Positions 56,172-63,147 of a stretch of DNA of 64,000 bases are shown one piece after another. Below the pieces are notes generated by a model, which was given only the letters and a program-made list of their open reading frames with translations, searched no databases and was not told where the DNA came from. The stretch covers positions 62,001 to 126,000 of the forward strand of contig NZ_LVJH01000007.1 in the NCBI RefSeq assembly GCF_001637205.1, written 5' to 3'. Position numbers and translations under genes: made by a program. How positions within the stretch are numbered: position 1 is the stretch's first letter; each line of letters opens with the position of its first letter. The stretch comes from Paenibacillus glacialis. Its GTDB lineage: Bacteria > Bacillota > Bacilli > Paenibacillales > Paenibacillaceae.

Positions 56172-56714
56172 ATGAGCGAAACGAATAAAACGCCAAAACG
56201 AATCCAAGTATTAATGGCAGCATCTAAAATTGTTAAAGAACTCGGGTTAGAACATTTAACGCTTGATGCAGTAGCAAAGGAAGCAGGTATTAGCAAAGGA
56301 GGTTTGCTGTATCATTTTCCAACCAAAGATGCATTAATCTTAGGTATGGTCCAAGAGTTGACAAATCGATTTTCAACTGAAGTGGATCAGAAGGTTAAGG
56401 AAGATCGAAAAGAAAAGGGCAAATGGAGCAGAGCCTATCTTGAGGCAACTGCTAATAGTTCTAATGATATGAATTCTGTATTAGCAGCAGTTCTTTTTAC
56501 AGGACCTAGTGTAGTGGAAGGATTACACGAGCAATATAAAACATGGCAAAAGAATATTGAAAATGATGGTTTGAACCCTGTACACTCCACAATTATAAGA
56601 CTTGTCGCGGACGGGTTATGGTTTACTGATATGTTTGGTCTTGCTCCACCTGACGATGATTTGAAGAAAAAAATAATCCATGAGTTAACAAACTGGACAG
56701 GGGAGGTGAAGTAA
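56172..56714 (+). CDS. TetR/AcrR-family repressor
   Basis: 180 residues. The N-terminal helix-turn-helix (LTLDAVAKEAGISKGGLLYH followed by FPTKDAL) is classic. The C-terminal ligand domain ends LTNWTGEVK. ATG 56172 follows GGTGGTGATAAG; the upstream open frame crosses the operator and is not used. It overlaps the downstream SMR gene (TAATG), so it most likely controls that efflux pump. Confidence 0.92.
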   Translation: MSETNKTPKRIQVLMAASKIVKELGLEHLTLDAVAKEAGISKGGLLYHFPTKDALILGMVQELTNRFSTEVDQKVKEDRKEKGKWSRAYLEATANSSNDMNSVLAAVLFTGPSVVEGLHEQYKTWQKNIENDGLNPVHSTIIRLVADGLWFTDMFGLAPPDDDLKKKIIHELTNWTGEVK

Positions 56715-57085
56715 TGGCATATTTCTTTTTGGCTATCTCAATTGCAAGTGAGCTTGTCGGGACTTCTATGCTGAAAGCTTCTCAAGGGTTTACTAAACTA
56801 ACTCCCTCACTCTTAACGATTATCAGCTTTGTTTGTTCATTTTATTTTTTGTCTTTGTCACTTAAATCAATCCCTTTAAACACTGCTTATGCTATTTGGT
56901 CAGGGATCGGTGCGGTAGCGACGACTGTTATTTCAGTTATGATTTGGAAAGAAAAAATTAATTTAGGGAGTATTGCTGGCATTACATTGATTATTGTTGG
57001 AGTAGTTGTTCTTAATTTACTTGGTCCTGGTCATGGTCCTTCAAATGAAGATGCAACCAAATTAGAAACGTCGGTATCTAAATAA
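56714..57085 (+). CDS. SMR-family multidrug efflux protein
   Basis: 123 residues with four transmembrane helices; Glu14 in AISIASELVGTSMLKAS and NTAYAIWSGIGAVATTVISV in helix 3 are EmrE/QacE-type. It is translationally coupled to the TetR gene and so probably induced by cationic toxic compounds. Unlike the SMR pair at 37353, it is single and lacks a guanidine riboswitch. Confidence 0.92.
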   Translation: MAYFFLAISIASELVGTSMLKASQGFTKLTPSLLTIISFVCSFYFLSLSLKSIPLNTAYAIWSGIGAVATTVISVMIWKEKINLGSIAGITLIIVGVVVLNLLGPGHGPSNEDATKLETSVSK

Positions 57086-57100
57086 ACATATAAGGAAAAG

Positions 57101-57126
57101 GCGAGCATATCTGGCTCGCTTTTTTT
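57101..57126 (+). terminator. Terminator of the tetR-SMR operon
   Basis: GCGAGC (57101-57106) pairs with GCTCGC (57114-57119), followed by seven T. Confidence 0.9.
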
Positions 57127-57146
57127 GCGGGTGGTGATGGTGTAAC

Positions 57147-57344
57147 ATGGCAAGAGAACGAAGTCCCGAACGAGACAAAGCTAAAAAGATGTGGCTGGAG
57201 AGCTTTTATTAGTATGGAAGCTTTTCCTGGGTAGCGAATAGTATTCATTTACAAATTAACCGCATCGCGGCCGGCTCCTATGGAGCCTTAAGTCGGTGGG
57301 ACGTCGTGAACACGGAAACGTTATATGAAAGTCCAGAAAAATGA
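57147..57344 (+). pseudogene. Phage terminase small subunit-like remnant
   Basis: MARERSPERDKAKKMWLESF is typical of the N-terminus of phage terminase small subunits; it stops at TAG 57210. The frame then stays open 43 codons (SWVANSIHLQINRIAAGSYG) to TGA 57342, without further similarity I recognise. It indicates prophage ancestry for this part of the island. Confidence 0.6.
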
Positions 57345-57375
57345 ATAAAGATCTAATCGAAAGAAAGTGATTAAT

Positions 57376-57572
57376 ATGAGAATAAATAACTTTGATCTAA
57401 TAACTTCAAAAATACATTCGTTTAGCTGGATTAGGTTTCAGTTCATAGTTGAAATTCACTTTTATAAAGTTCTATGAAGAAGTTCCTATCTTAGATTTAT
57501 CTCTGGAGTATAAAGATGAAATAGATACATATCAGGTTAACATACGTTTTAGTGGTGTAGAGAACTTAGAGA
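57376..57572 (+). pseudogene. Gene fragment cut by IS110 remnant
   Basis: ATG 57376 opens MRINNFDLITSKIHSFSWIR; the following part (FYEEVPILDLSLEYKDEIDT) is in the +1 frame. One base change would join them. The frame is interrupted where IS110-like sequence begins near 57573. Family unknown. Confidence 0.55.
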
Positions 57573-58227
57573 CTCGGATCGATACCTGCAAAGGCGACCA
57601 GTTTTTTAGGATGATCGAATCGGTCGACTTCTCCAATTTCCGATAAAATTGTTGCTGCAATTTTATGACCAATACCGGGGATCGACTGGATTAAATCATA
57701 CTCTTCGATTTCTTCAGCCAGGGCATCTATGTTCTGTTCCAACTCAGCCAGATGCTCCTGGTACTGAAGAATGAGGGTTATCAGGACTTTTAGATTGATC
57801 AAGTGACTCGTATTGCCGCGTTAGATAGCGCAGGTTAAGCAGTTTCACACCTCTTTTCTTGAAAGGCTCAAACTCTTCTTTGTAGTACAGCTCTCCTAAA
57901 AGATAAGCATCAGCAGCATCTGTTTTAACCTTTCGAAGATTGGACTTCCTAAGACGATGAGAGATGAGCGGATTAATGACAATGTACAGGTAGTGGTGCT
58001 CTTCCAAGAACTGAACAACCGGGCTCTGGTAGTGCCCGGTTGCTTCTAGAATAAGCAAGGGACGTTGTCCAGACGCTTGTTCGACACCCTGAATAACTTA
58101 AAGTAGTGTCACTAGTCCCTCGAGTATGTTCGAATTGGAACGTTCCTCTGTAAGGTTTTCTACGATCTAAAAAGGCTTGACCATGGCTTTCTTCTTTGGA
58201 AATATCTAGACAGATAACTGGGTTCAT
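57573..58227 (-). pseudogene. IS110-family transposase remnant
   Basis: Minus strand in three frames: the start MNPVICLDISKEESHGQAFL, then LILEATGHYQSPVVQFLEEH and KTDAADAYLLGELYY, then IPGIGHKIAATILSEIGEVD and KKLVAFAGIDPS. These are the DEDD N-terminal and Transposase_20 C-terminal domains of IS110. Frameshifts and the loss of the final ~100 residues leave it inactive. AGGAG precedes its ATG. Confidence 0.88.
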
Positions 58228-58598
58228 TCGACTTCTCCTAACGTGTAGATTAACCGGTAGCCCCTAAGGTTCTTCTTGTCGTTCCATAGCATCGCTTGTT
58301 ATATGAGATCTAGCGTCCCAACCAGCCTCAAACATGGTGATGACAAGTAGGGGTGAACATTATAGCGCTCGGGATCAAGTCCCACGGGCAGTTACGTTCG
58401 ACCCGGCTACCTTAATCCTCAATGCAAATGAAAAAAGGATCAACCAGAAAGAACTGGTTGATCACATAATACGAAAGGGCAGTTTAGCGTATAAGGACAG
58501 TGCTAATAATTTGTGAAAAGATGGAACTTTTCTCATGTGCTAACGTCAAAATACATGCAACATTCAGGAGTTGTTGTTTCAATGGAATTCTAAGAAAA
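58228..58598. other. IS110 leader and gene-free stretch with hairpin
   Basis: No supported gene. A perfect stem GATCAACCAG/CTGGTTGATC lies at 58438-58463 and is followed on the minus strand by CTTTTTTC, a terminator-like layout pointing left. The 60-codon frame at 58334 crosses this hairpin and lacks a ribosome site. Confidence 0.45.
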
Positions 58599-59135
58599 GT
58601 GTTGTTGATTTTGGTGAGAAGGATATCTTCCATTATTATTTTAATATTTTTTATTACAGGATGCTCAATTTCGAGAGAGGATAAAGTTGACAAGTTATTA
58701 GAGAAAACACAGCCTAAAACGTTTGAGTTACTTTATCAAGAAGAAGTGGAAAAGGGAATGGTTGTCCTGTATAAAGATGAATCGGGATTTCGCCATGCAT
58801 TCTTCTCTAATAAAGCAGAATACTGGAATACTAGTGGGAATGCCGAACTAAATCCAAAAGTTGGTTTTACTTGGGGAATGACTAATGATCCTAACATTCC
58901 AATACTGACGTTTGCAGGGTTAATTACCGTTGACGAAATACAAAATGTGATGGTAAGACAAAACACATTAAATCAACAAGCAAAAATTATTTCAACAGAG
59001 CAAGGACGATATTGGTTTACCTATTTCGATTATTTGGAAGAAGCCTCTGGACAACCAGATCCCCTCAAAATTGAGGCTTTATTAGATGATGGCGAGATAG
59101 TATGGAAAGATGGTATATATGATGGAAAATTATAA
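58599..59135 (+). CDS. Putative lipoprotein, unknown
   Basis: About 178 residues. A lipoprotein signal (VRRISSIIILIFFITGC, lipobox FITG-Cys) precedes a mixed alpha/beta domain (EKGMVVLYKDESGFRHAFFS and DPNIPILTFAGLITVDEIQN). The GTG at 58599 or 58614 may start it; AGGAG at 58566-58570 is too far away, so the 5' end may be damaged. Likely membrane-anchored on the outside; function unknown. Confidence 0.7.
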   Translation: MLLILVRRISSIIILIFFITGCSISREDKVDKLLEKTQPKTFELLYQEEVEKGMVVLYKDESGFRHAFFSNKAEYWNTSGNAELNPKVGFTWGMTNDPNIPILTFAGLITVDEIQNVMVRQNTLNQQAKIISTEQGRYWFTYFDYLEEASGQPDPLKIEALLDDGEIVWKDGIYDGKL

Positions 59136-59319
59136 AGAGGCCCCTACATTCTAATATAGGAGACCGCACCCTTAGAATGAGAGAAATATAAAACAAATCA
59201 AGAATAAAAAATTCAAGGGGAAGCCCCTTGGATTATCCCTTTTAAGTAGACACTCAAAAAAAGCCTCATGTTATCATGGGAAAGAGTGAACTTGGAGGGG
59301 ATATTTTCATGGCGAAAAG

Positions 59320-59409
59320 GAGGAGCGCAGACCTGCAGCTCTTTCTCCAGTTATAAAGGGGAACACCAACTACTGGATGGAACATAATAAGATTCGGGAT
59401 TTACTCTGA
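59320..59409 (+). pseudogene. 3' remnant of a winged-helix gene
   Basis: EERRPAALSPVIKGNTNYWM, then EHNK, resembles the C-terminus of the intact gene at 60373-60657 (EESRPVAPSPSSNVNNNYWMEY). The 59136-59319 stretch before it has a CAAGGGG/CCCCTTG hairpin (59214-59230) and no gene. Confidence 0.65.
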
Positions 59410-59459
59410 ACAAGACTGAACTAAATTCAAGAAGGAGCCGCTTTCGCGACTCCCGTATA

Positions 59460-59621
59460 TCAATTTTCAGATTTCTGCTTAAGCAACATGTTGTATTGTT
59501 TCAGTACTTCATCTAGTTGTTGGCTAGTCTCGATGAGTTCCCGGTCAGCTAGTTGTTTAATCAATGATAGTTTATTTAATTCTAACCGGAGTGCTTCAAT
59601 TTTTCCGATTATTCTATCCAA
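59460..59621 (-). CDS. Spo0E-like sporulation phosphatase
   Basis: 53 residues: RIIGKIEALRLELNKLSLIK then LIETSQQLDEVLKQYN. The SQxLDxxxxxY signature and the two-helix hairpin layout define the Spo0E family, which dephosphorylates Spo0A-P and delays sporulation. TTG start at 59621 with GGGAG nine bases upstream. Here it is island cargo near a sporulation gene. Confidence 0.8.
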   Translation of the reverse strand: MDRIIGKIEALRLELNKLSLIKQLADRELIETSQQLDEVLKQYNMLLKQKSEN

Positions 59622-59822
59622 ATTGAACAGCTCCCAAGATCGAATATCTATATAATACGTTCGCCGTGCACTGCGACCGTGGGGCGGATTTCCGCGACCA
59701 TTCTGGGATGACCAGTAGGTTTCGTCTATTCCGCTGTAGACTCATCAGGCGATTATGATAGATACTATTATGGAAACGATAAGAAAGGCAATGACCACAG
59801 AGGTATGGCGCCAATGCGGTCA

Positions 59823-60031
59823 TTATTTTAATGCAACAAATTTATAATTCGAGACACATTCTCTATATCTGCGTAAGGCACCCATTACAGGACCCACAAC
59901 CGTTCGAATTTTGGCACGTTGAGGTCGGTTGATACTTCTGCTACCCCGGTTAATCTCGCACCCTCATAAAGACATATATCCACCCTTTGATTAATAATTG
60001 TAGCTATATGTAATTCGCTCACCATATTCAT
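59823..60031 (-). pseudogene. Small phage-like gene, one-base deletion
   Basis: ATG 60031 (GGAGG seven bases upstream) opens MNMVSELHIATIINQRVDIC and runs in frame to VSTDLNVPKF. Adding one A to the AAAA run gives NVPKIRTVVGPVMGALRRYR and a clean end at 59823, a 69-residue protein. As read, it stops after 48 residues. Family not recognised. Confidence 0.5.
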
Positions 60032-60104
60032 CAACACACCTCCAATATCTCCTAATATTCTACAAAAATTATGGAAAACCTCTAAAGTTGGTTATTTATT
60101 TCAC

Positions 60105-60134
60105 TTGAATAAAGAACGCATGTTCGCATATAAT
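60105..60134 (+). promoter_or_regulatory. Promoter with LexA/SOS box
   Basis: TTGAAT (60105-60110) and TATAAT (60129-60134) with an 18-bp spacer. GAACGCATGTTC (60114-60125) matches the Gram-positive LexA site GAACNNNNGTTC and lies between the boxes, so LexA should repress the gene pair until DNA damage. Confidence 0.75.
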
Positions 60135-60166
60135 GCAAACAAACGTTCTTATTAGGAGTGAATAAC

Positions 60167-60373
60167 ATGCCAGTGAAGTATGTTGGGAAAATCATCGAAA
60201 TCATGTATATGGACCAATCAGGAAAGATCACGCAGCGGCGCATTGAAGTGAATAGTATCCGTAACGGATTGATCAGAGCTATCTGTCTAATGACTGGATC
60301 GCCACGCACATTCCGTATCGATAACATATTAGCGTGGCAAGCCCCAAGAACAGCAGTACGGGAGGCGGTCTAA
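60167..60373 (+). CDS. Small WYL-like domain protein
   Basis: 68 residues: VGKIIEIMYMDQSGKITQRR, then MTGSPRTFRIDNILAWQAP. The beta-strand spacing and the RTFRIDNI motif match WYL/YolD-like ligand or nucleic-acid binding folds found next to SOS genes. AGGAGTGAATAAC precedes ATG 60167. It overlaps the next gene (TAATG). Confidence 0.65.
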   Translation: MPVKYVGKIIEIMYMDQSGKITQRRIEVNSIRNGLIRAICLMTGSPRTFRIDNILAWQAPRTAVREAV

Positions 60374-60657
60374 TGCTTGCCGATGCGGAGCGTAAGCTAT
60401 TAAGGGTGCTATATAACTATTCTAGACGGCACAATGTAATTCCGACCATGGGAGATTTGGAACGACTAACAGGTAGGAATATGGACAGCGTACGGGAAAG
60501 CCTGGCAGAGTTGGAGAGTCTGAACTACATCCTTTGGGAAAACAAAGCTTCAATGAGTTCAATTCAAATCATTGAAGGATGGGAGAGAGAGGAGAGCAGA
60601 CCCGTAGCTCCATCTCCATCTTCAAATGTGAACAACAACTATTGGATGGAATATTAA
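60373..60657 (+). CDS. LexA-like winged-helix protein
   Basis: 94 residues. DAERKLLRVLYNYSRRHNVI, PTMGDLERLTGRNMDSVRES, then LAELESLNYI form a LexA-type winged helix without a peptidase domain. GGAGG lies seven bases before the overlapping ATG. The C-terminal NNNYWMEY tail recurs in the remnant at 59320. It is likely an SOS-induced phage regulator. Confidence 0.7.
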   Translation: MLADAERKLLRVLYNYSRRHNVIPTMGDLERLTGRNMDSVRESLAELESLNYILWENKASMSSIQIIEGWEREESRPVAPSPSSNVNNNYWMEY

Positions 60658-60998
60658 AACCCGTGGTCTCCATGTTACGGAACTGGATACGCCAACGATC
60701 CAACTGGAGCAATTATTAAAAAGACTTTTACCGCTATATAAATTAGGAAGGAAAAATAAGTCCCTTCGCATAATCATGAAAGTAATCTGACATATTGCTG
60801 ATTAAAGATAGAAGTATATAATGATGGTAGAAGAATATAGAATTGTAGCAGGTTATAGTGGCGAGATTTTATCATAAAAAAATCACATTCTCTGCATTCA
60901 AACTTGAATATGTCTGATACTTATAATTGGGAATATACCCTAAGAAAGATATTTTCTTAGGGTAGTGAATACAAGCGGATAGTGCTGAATGATAATGG
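60658..60998. other. Right edge of the second island
   Basis: No gene seen. It holds the right 20-bp repeat (60879-60898) and a hairpin CCCTAAGAAA...TTTCTTAGGG (about 60939-60963). Confidence 0.5.
60879..60898 (+). repeat. 20-bp direct repeat, right copy
   Basis: Identical to 54330-54349; lies 100 bp before the duplicated spoIIM end. Confidence 0.85.
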
Positions 60999-61058
60999 AT
61001 GATGCGATGGGTAACACCGATGCTAGTAAATCCAACAACACTCTCATTTTTATATTAG
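60999..61058 (+). repeat. Duplicated 3' end of spoIIM
   Basis: Reads MMRWVTPMLVNPTTLSFLY and a stop in frame. The first 24 bases match 54234-54257 of spoIIM at 22 positions, then diverge. As it adjoins the fur promoter, it is probably the original chromosomal spoIIM end. Confidence 0.8.
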
Positions 61059-61066
61059 AAATGCGT

Positions 61067-61096
61067 TTGACATTATTTATAGACTCCCCCTATAAT
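61067..61096 (+). promoter_or_regulatory. fur promoter
   Basis: Consensus TTGACA (61067-61072) and TATAAT (61091-61096) with an 18-bp spacer, 43 bp before the fur start. Confidence 0.8.
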
Positions 61097-61139
61097 GAAA
61101 GAAGTGAATAATAAGGCAGTATTTCCTAGGGGGGAGAGT

Positions 61140-61604
61140 ATGCAGGCTCGGATCGATAAAATCAAACAACAGCTACAATCCCAGGGCTATAAGCTGACAC
61201 CCCAGCGAGAAGCCACCGTCAGAATTCTTTTAGAGAATGAAGAAGATCATCTCAGTGCGGAAGATGTATTTATGTTAGTAAAGGGAATAGCACCTGAGAT
61301 TGGTTTAGCGACAGTGTACCGTACACTTGAATTGTTGAGTGAACTTCATGTTGTGGAGAAAATCAACTTTGGTGACGGTGTTGCTCGATATGACTTGCGC
61401 ACAGATACCGCTAAGCATCATCATCATCATCTCATTTGTGTCCAATGTGGACGTATGGATGAGATTCGTGAAGATTGGCTTGGTCCTTTGGAGGAGCGTT
61501 TGGACAGGGAATATAATTTCACTGTGTCAGATCATAGACTTGACTTCCATGGTACTTGTAGTCGTTGCAACGAAAAAAACAACGGTAATAACAAGGAATC
61601 TTAA
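61140..61604 (+). CDS. fur: Ferric uptake regulator (Fur family)
   Basis: 154 residues. An N-terminal winged helix (KLTPQREATVRILLENEEDH and IGLATVYRTLELL) is followed by a metal-binding dimer domain with HHHHHLICVQCG and TCSRC, a Cys4 zinc site. ATG 61140 follows GGGGGGAGAG. In B. subtilis fur (yqkL) precedes yqzK and xerD as here, favouring Fur over PerR or Zur. Confidence 0.93.
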   Translation: MQARIDKIKQQLQSQGYKLTPQREATVRILLENEEDHLSAEDVFMLVKGIAPEIGLATVYRTLELLSELHVVEKINFGDGVARYDLRTDTAKHHHHHLICVQCGRMDEIREDWLGPLEERLDREYNFTVSDHRLDFHGTCSRCNEKNNGNNKES

Positions 61605-61637
61605 TGTATGTATTCGTAAATATATGAATAGGTAGAC

Positions 61638-61685
61638 CAAGCTCTCGCCAGCACAAGATTTGTTTGGGGGGAGCTTTTTGCTGTA
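61638..61685 (+). terminator. Terminator after fur
   Basis: AAGCTCTCGCC pairs imperfectly with GGGGGGAGCTT, then TTT. Confidence 0.6.
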
Positions 61686-61773
61686 TACTTATACTTCCTG
61701 ATAGTCCGAATCTAGGACCTAGTCATAATGGTAAACACTTTATCATATGTTCTTGGTAAAGAGGAGGGTTTCC

Positions 61774-62010
61774 ATGGTTATTTCTTTGCGTAAGTGCCTT
61801 GCTTTTATCCGATCTGTAATTGTATTTATAGCATTGACCTATTTGGTATATCATCTGTTGGGTGTTTTTAGAGAATGGATTACGCCTGTAGACCAATATA
61901 GAATCCCTAAAGGGTACGCTGTCAAAGCATTTCAGGCAGAAGATGGGCATAGAATCGTAGATACGAGTATGGGCGAGCGGCTCCGTTTCTATTACTGGTA
62001 TGGGGAATAG
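61774..62010 (+). CDS. yqzK: YqzK-like DUF4227 membrane protein
   Basis: 78 residues, one membrane helix (SVIVFIALTYLVYHLLGVF) and a C-terminal RFYYWYGE. The position between fur and xerD is conserved. ATG 61774 follows GAGGAGGG. Confidence 0.85.
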   Translation: MVISLRKCLAFIRSVIVFIALTYLVYHLLGVFREWITPVDQYRIPKGYAVKAFQAEDGHRIVDTSMGERLRFYYWYGE

Positions 62011-62127
62011 AGATGGCAAGAGAACGAAAAGCAGGAGTTTGATGAATATTGTCGAATTCTAAGTTATCATTTATGAAGGCAAAGACGTGTGTCAGCTTCA
62101 TGTACCAAAAAAGGAGTGCAATGACCC

Positions 62128-63036
62128 ATGAAGCACCATTTAGCACCCTATATTCGCTATATGGACGTAGAAAAAGGACTATCTAAGAATACGTTAGAAA
62201 GTTACGAAAGGGATTTGGCTCAATTTCTGGACTTTGTACAGGAACGAGGCATCAACTTACTCGAACAGATCAATAGAAGTCACATCATTCTTTTCTTGGG
62301 AGTTGTCAAACAAGAAGGTCGTACGGCTGCCACTGTTACACGTAAGACGGTCTCGATTCGCTCCTTTTTTCAATATTTACAAAGAGAATCCTTGGTGGGA
62401 CAAGATCCCTCTCTTCAAATGGAGACACCAAAGATTGTAAAGACAGCGCCTCAAGTGCTTACTGTTGAAGAAGTTGAGCTTTTGTTATCAGCACCGGTTG
62501 TATCCACTGCTCAAGGAATGAGAGATAAGGCGATGCTAGAACTTTTGTATGGGACAGGCATGAAGGTCTCCGAAATCGTATCACTGGATACTCAGCATAT
62601 TCATACAGATCTAAGATACCTACATTGCATGGGTGCTTCTGGTAAGGAAAGAATACTTCCGATGAATAGGGTATCTGCTAATTATTTGGATATCTATATG
62701 AAGGAAAGCCGGGACAAGCTCCTGAAGAAGAAGGAAGAATCCGCGCTTTTCCTAAATACGCTAGGAAGTCGACTGACGCGTCAAGGATTCTGGAAAATCC
62801 TTAAGAAGTATGCTAAAGAGACAGGTATACAGATGGATATTACCCCATATACGTTACGCCATTCTTTTGCTACCCACTTGCTAGATAATGGAGCAGATCT
62901 AAGATCTGTTCAAGAGATGCTCGGACATTCTGATATCTCAACCACACAAATATACAGTACTTTGGTTAAGAAGAATCTGAAGGAACAATATGACGATCAT
63001 CATCCCCGGTCTATGATGACACCACCACCTCTGTAA
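62128..63036 (+). CDS. xerD: Site-specific tyrosine recombinase XerD
   Basis: 302 residues, 1-100 being the core-binding domain (YIRYMDVEKGLSKNTLESYE). The catalytic domain shows GASGKERILPM (Lys), LRHSFATHLLDNGADLRSVQ, EMLGHSDISTTQIYS with the nucleophilic Tyr. Two catalytic positions differ from the usual RKHRHY set: the first Arg is Lys (YGTGMKVSEIVSL) and the first His of HxLR is Tyr (TPYTLRH). Synteny (fur-yqzK-xerD-deoB) supports the XerD role in dif recombination, but activity may be altered. Confidence 0.88.
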   Translation: MKHHLAPYIRYMDVEKGLSKNTLESYERDLAQFLDFVQERGINLLEQINRSHIILFLGVVKQEGRTAATVTRKTVSIRSFFQYLQRESLVGQDPSLQMETPKIVKTAPQVLTVEEVELLLSAPVVSTAQGMRDKAMLELLYGTGMKVSEIVSLDTQHIHTDLRYLHCMGASGKERILPMNRVSANYLDIYMKESRDKLLKKKEESALFLNTLGSRLTRQGFWKILKKYAKETGIQMDITPYTLRHSFATHLLDNGADLRSVQEMLGHSDISTTQIYSTLVKKNLKEQYDDHHPRSMMTPPPL

Positions 63037-63147
63037 AGGTGACTGAAGCTGTCTATCTTGTGGGTAAGGCATAATTAAAGGTCATAAGTGAAATTGTAAA
63101 TGTAGTTCTCAACGAGACATTTAAGATATAAGAAGGAGTGATTTCTA

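Noticed and set aside
57566..57646. C-terminal continuation of the 57449 frame
   Set aside because: The final ~25 codons are IS110-derived on the opposite strand; the original gene ends at the junction near 57573.
59614..59823. Minus-strand 69-codon frame
   Set aside because: No ribosome site; overlaps the start of the Spo0E-like gene and has no recognisable motif.
62012..62041. Second terminase-like start (ATGGCAAGAGAACGA) before xerD
   Set aside because: Matches 57147 for only about 15 bases and stops after eight further bases; likely chance.
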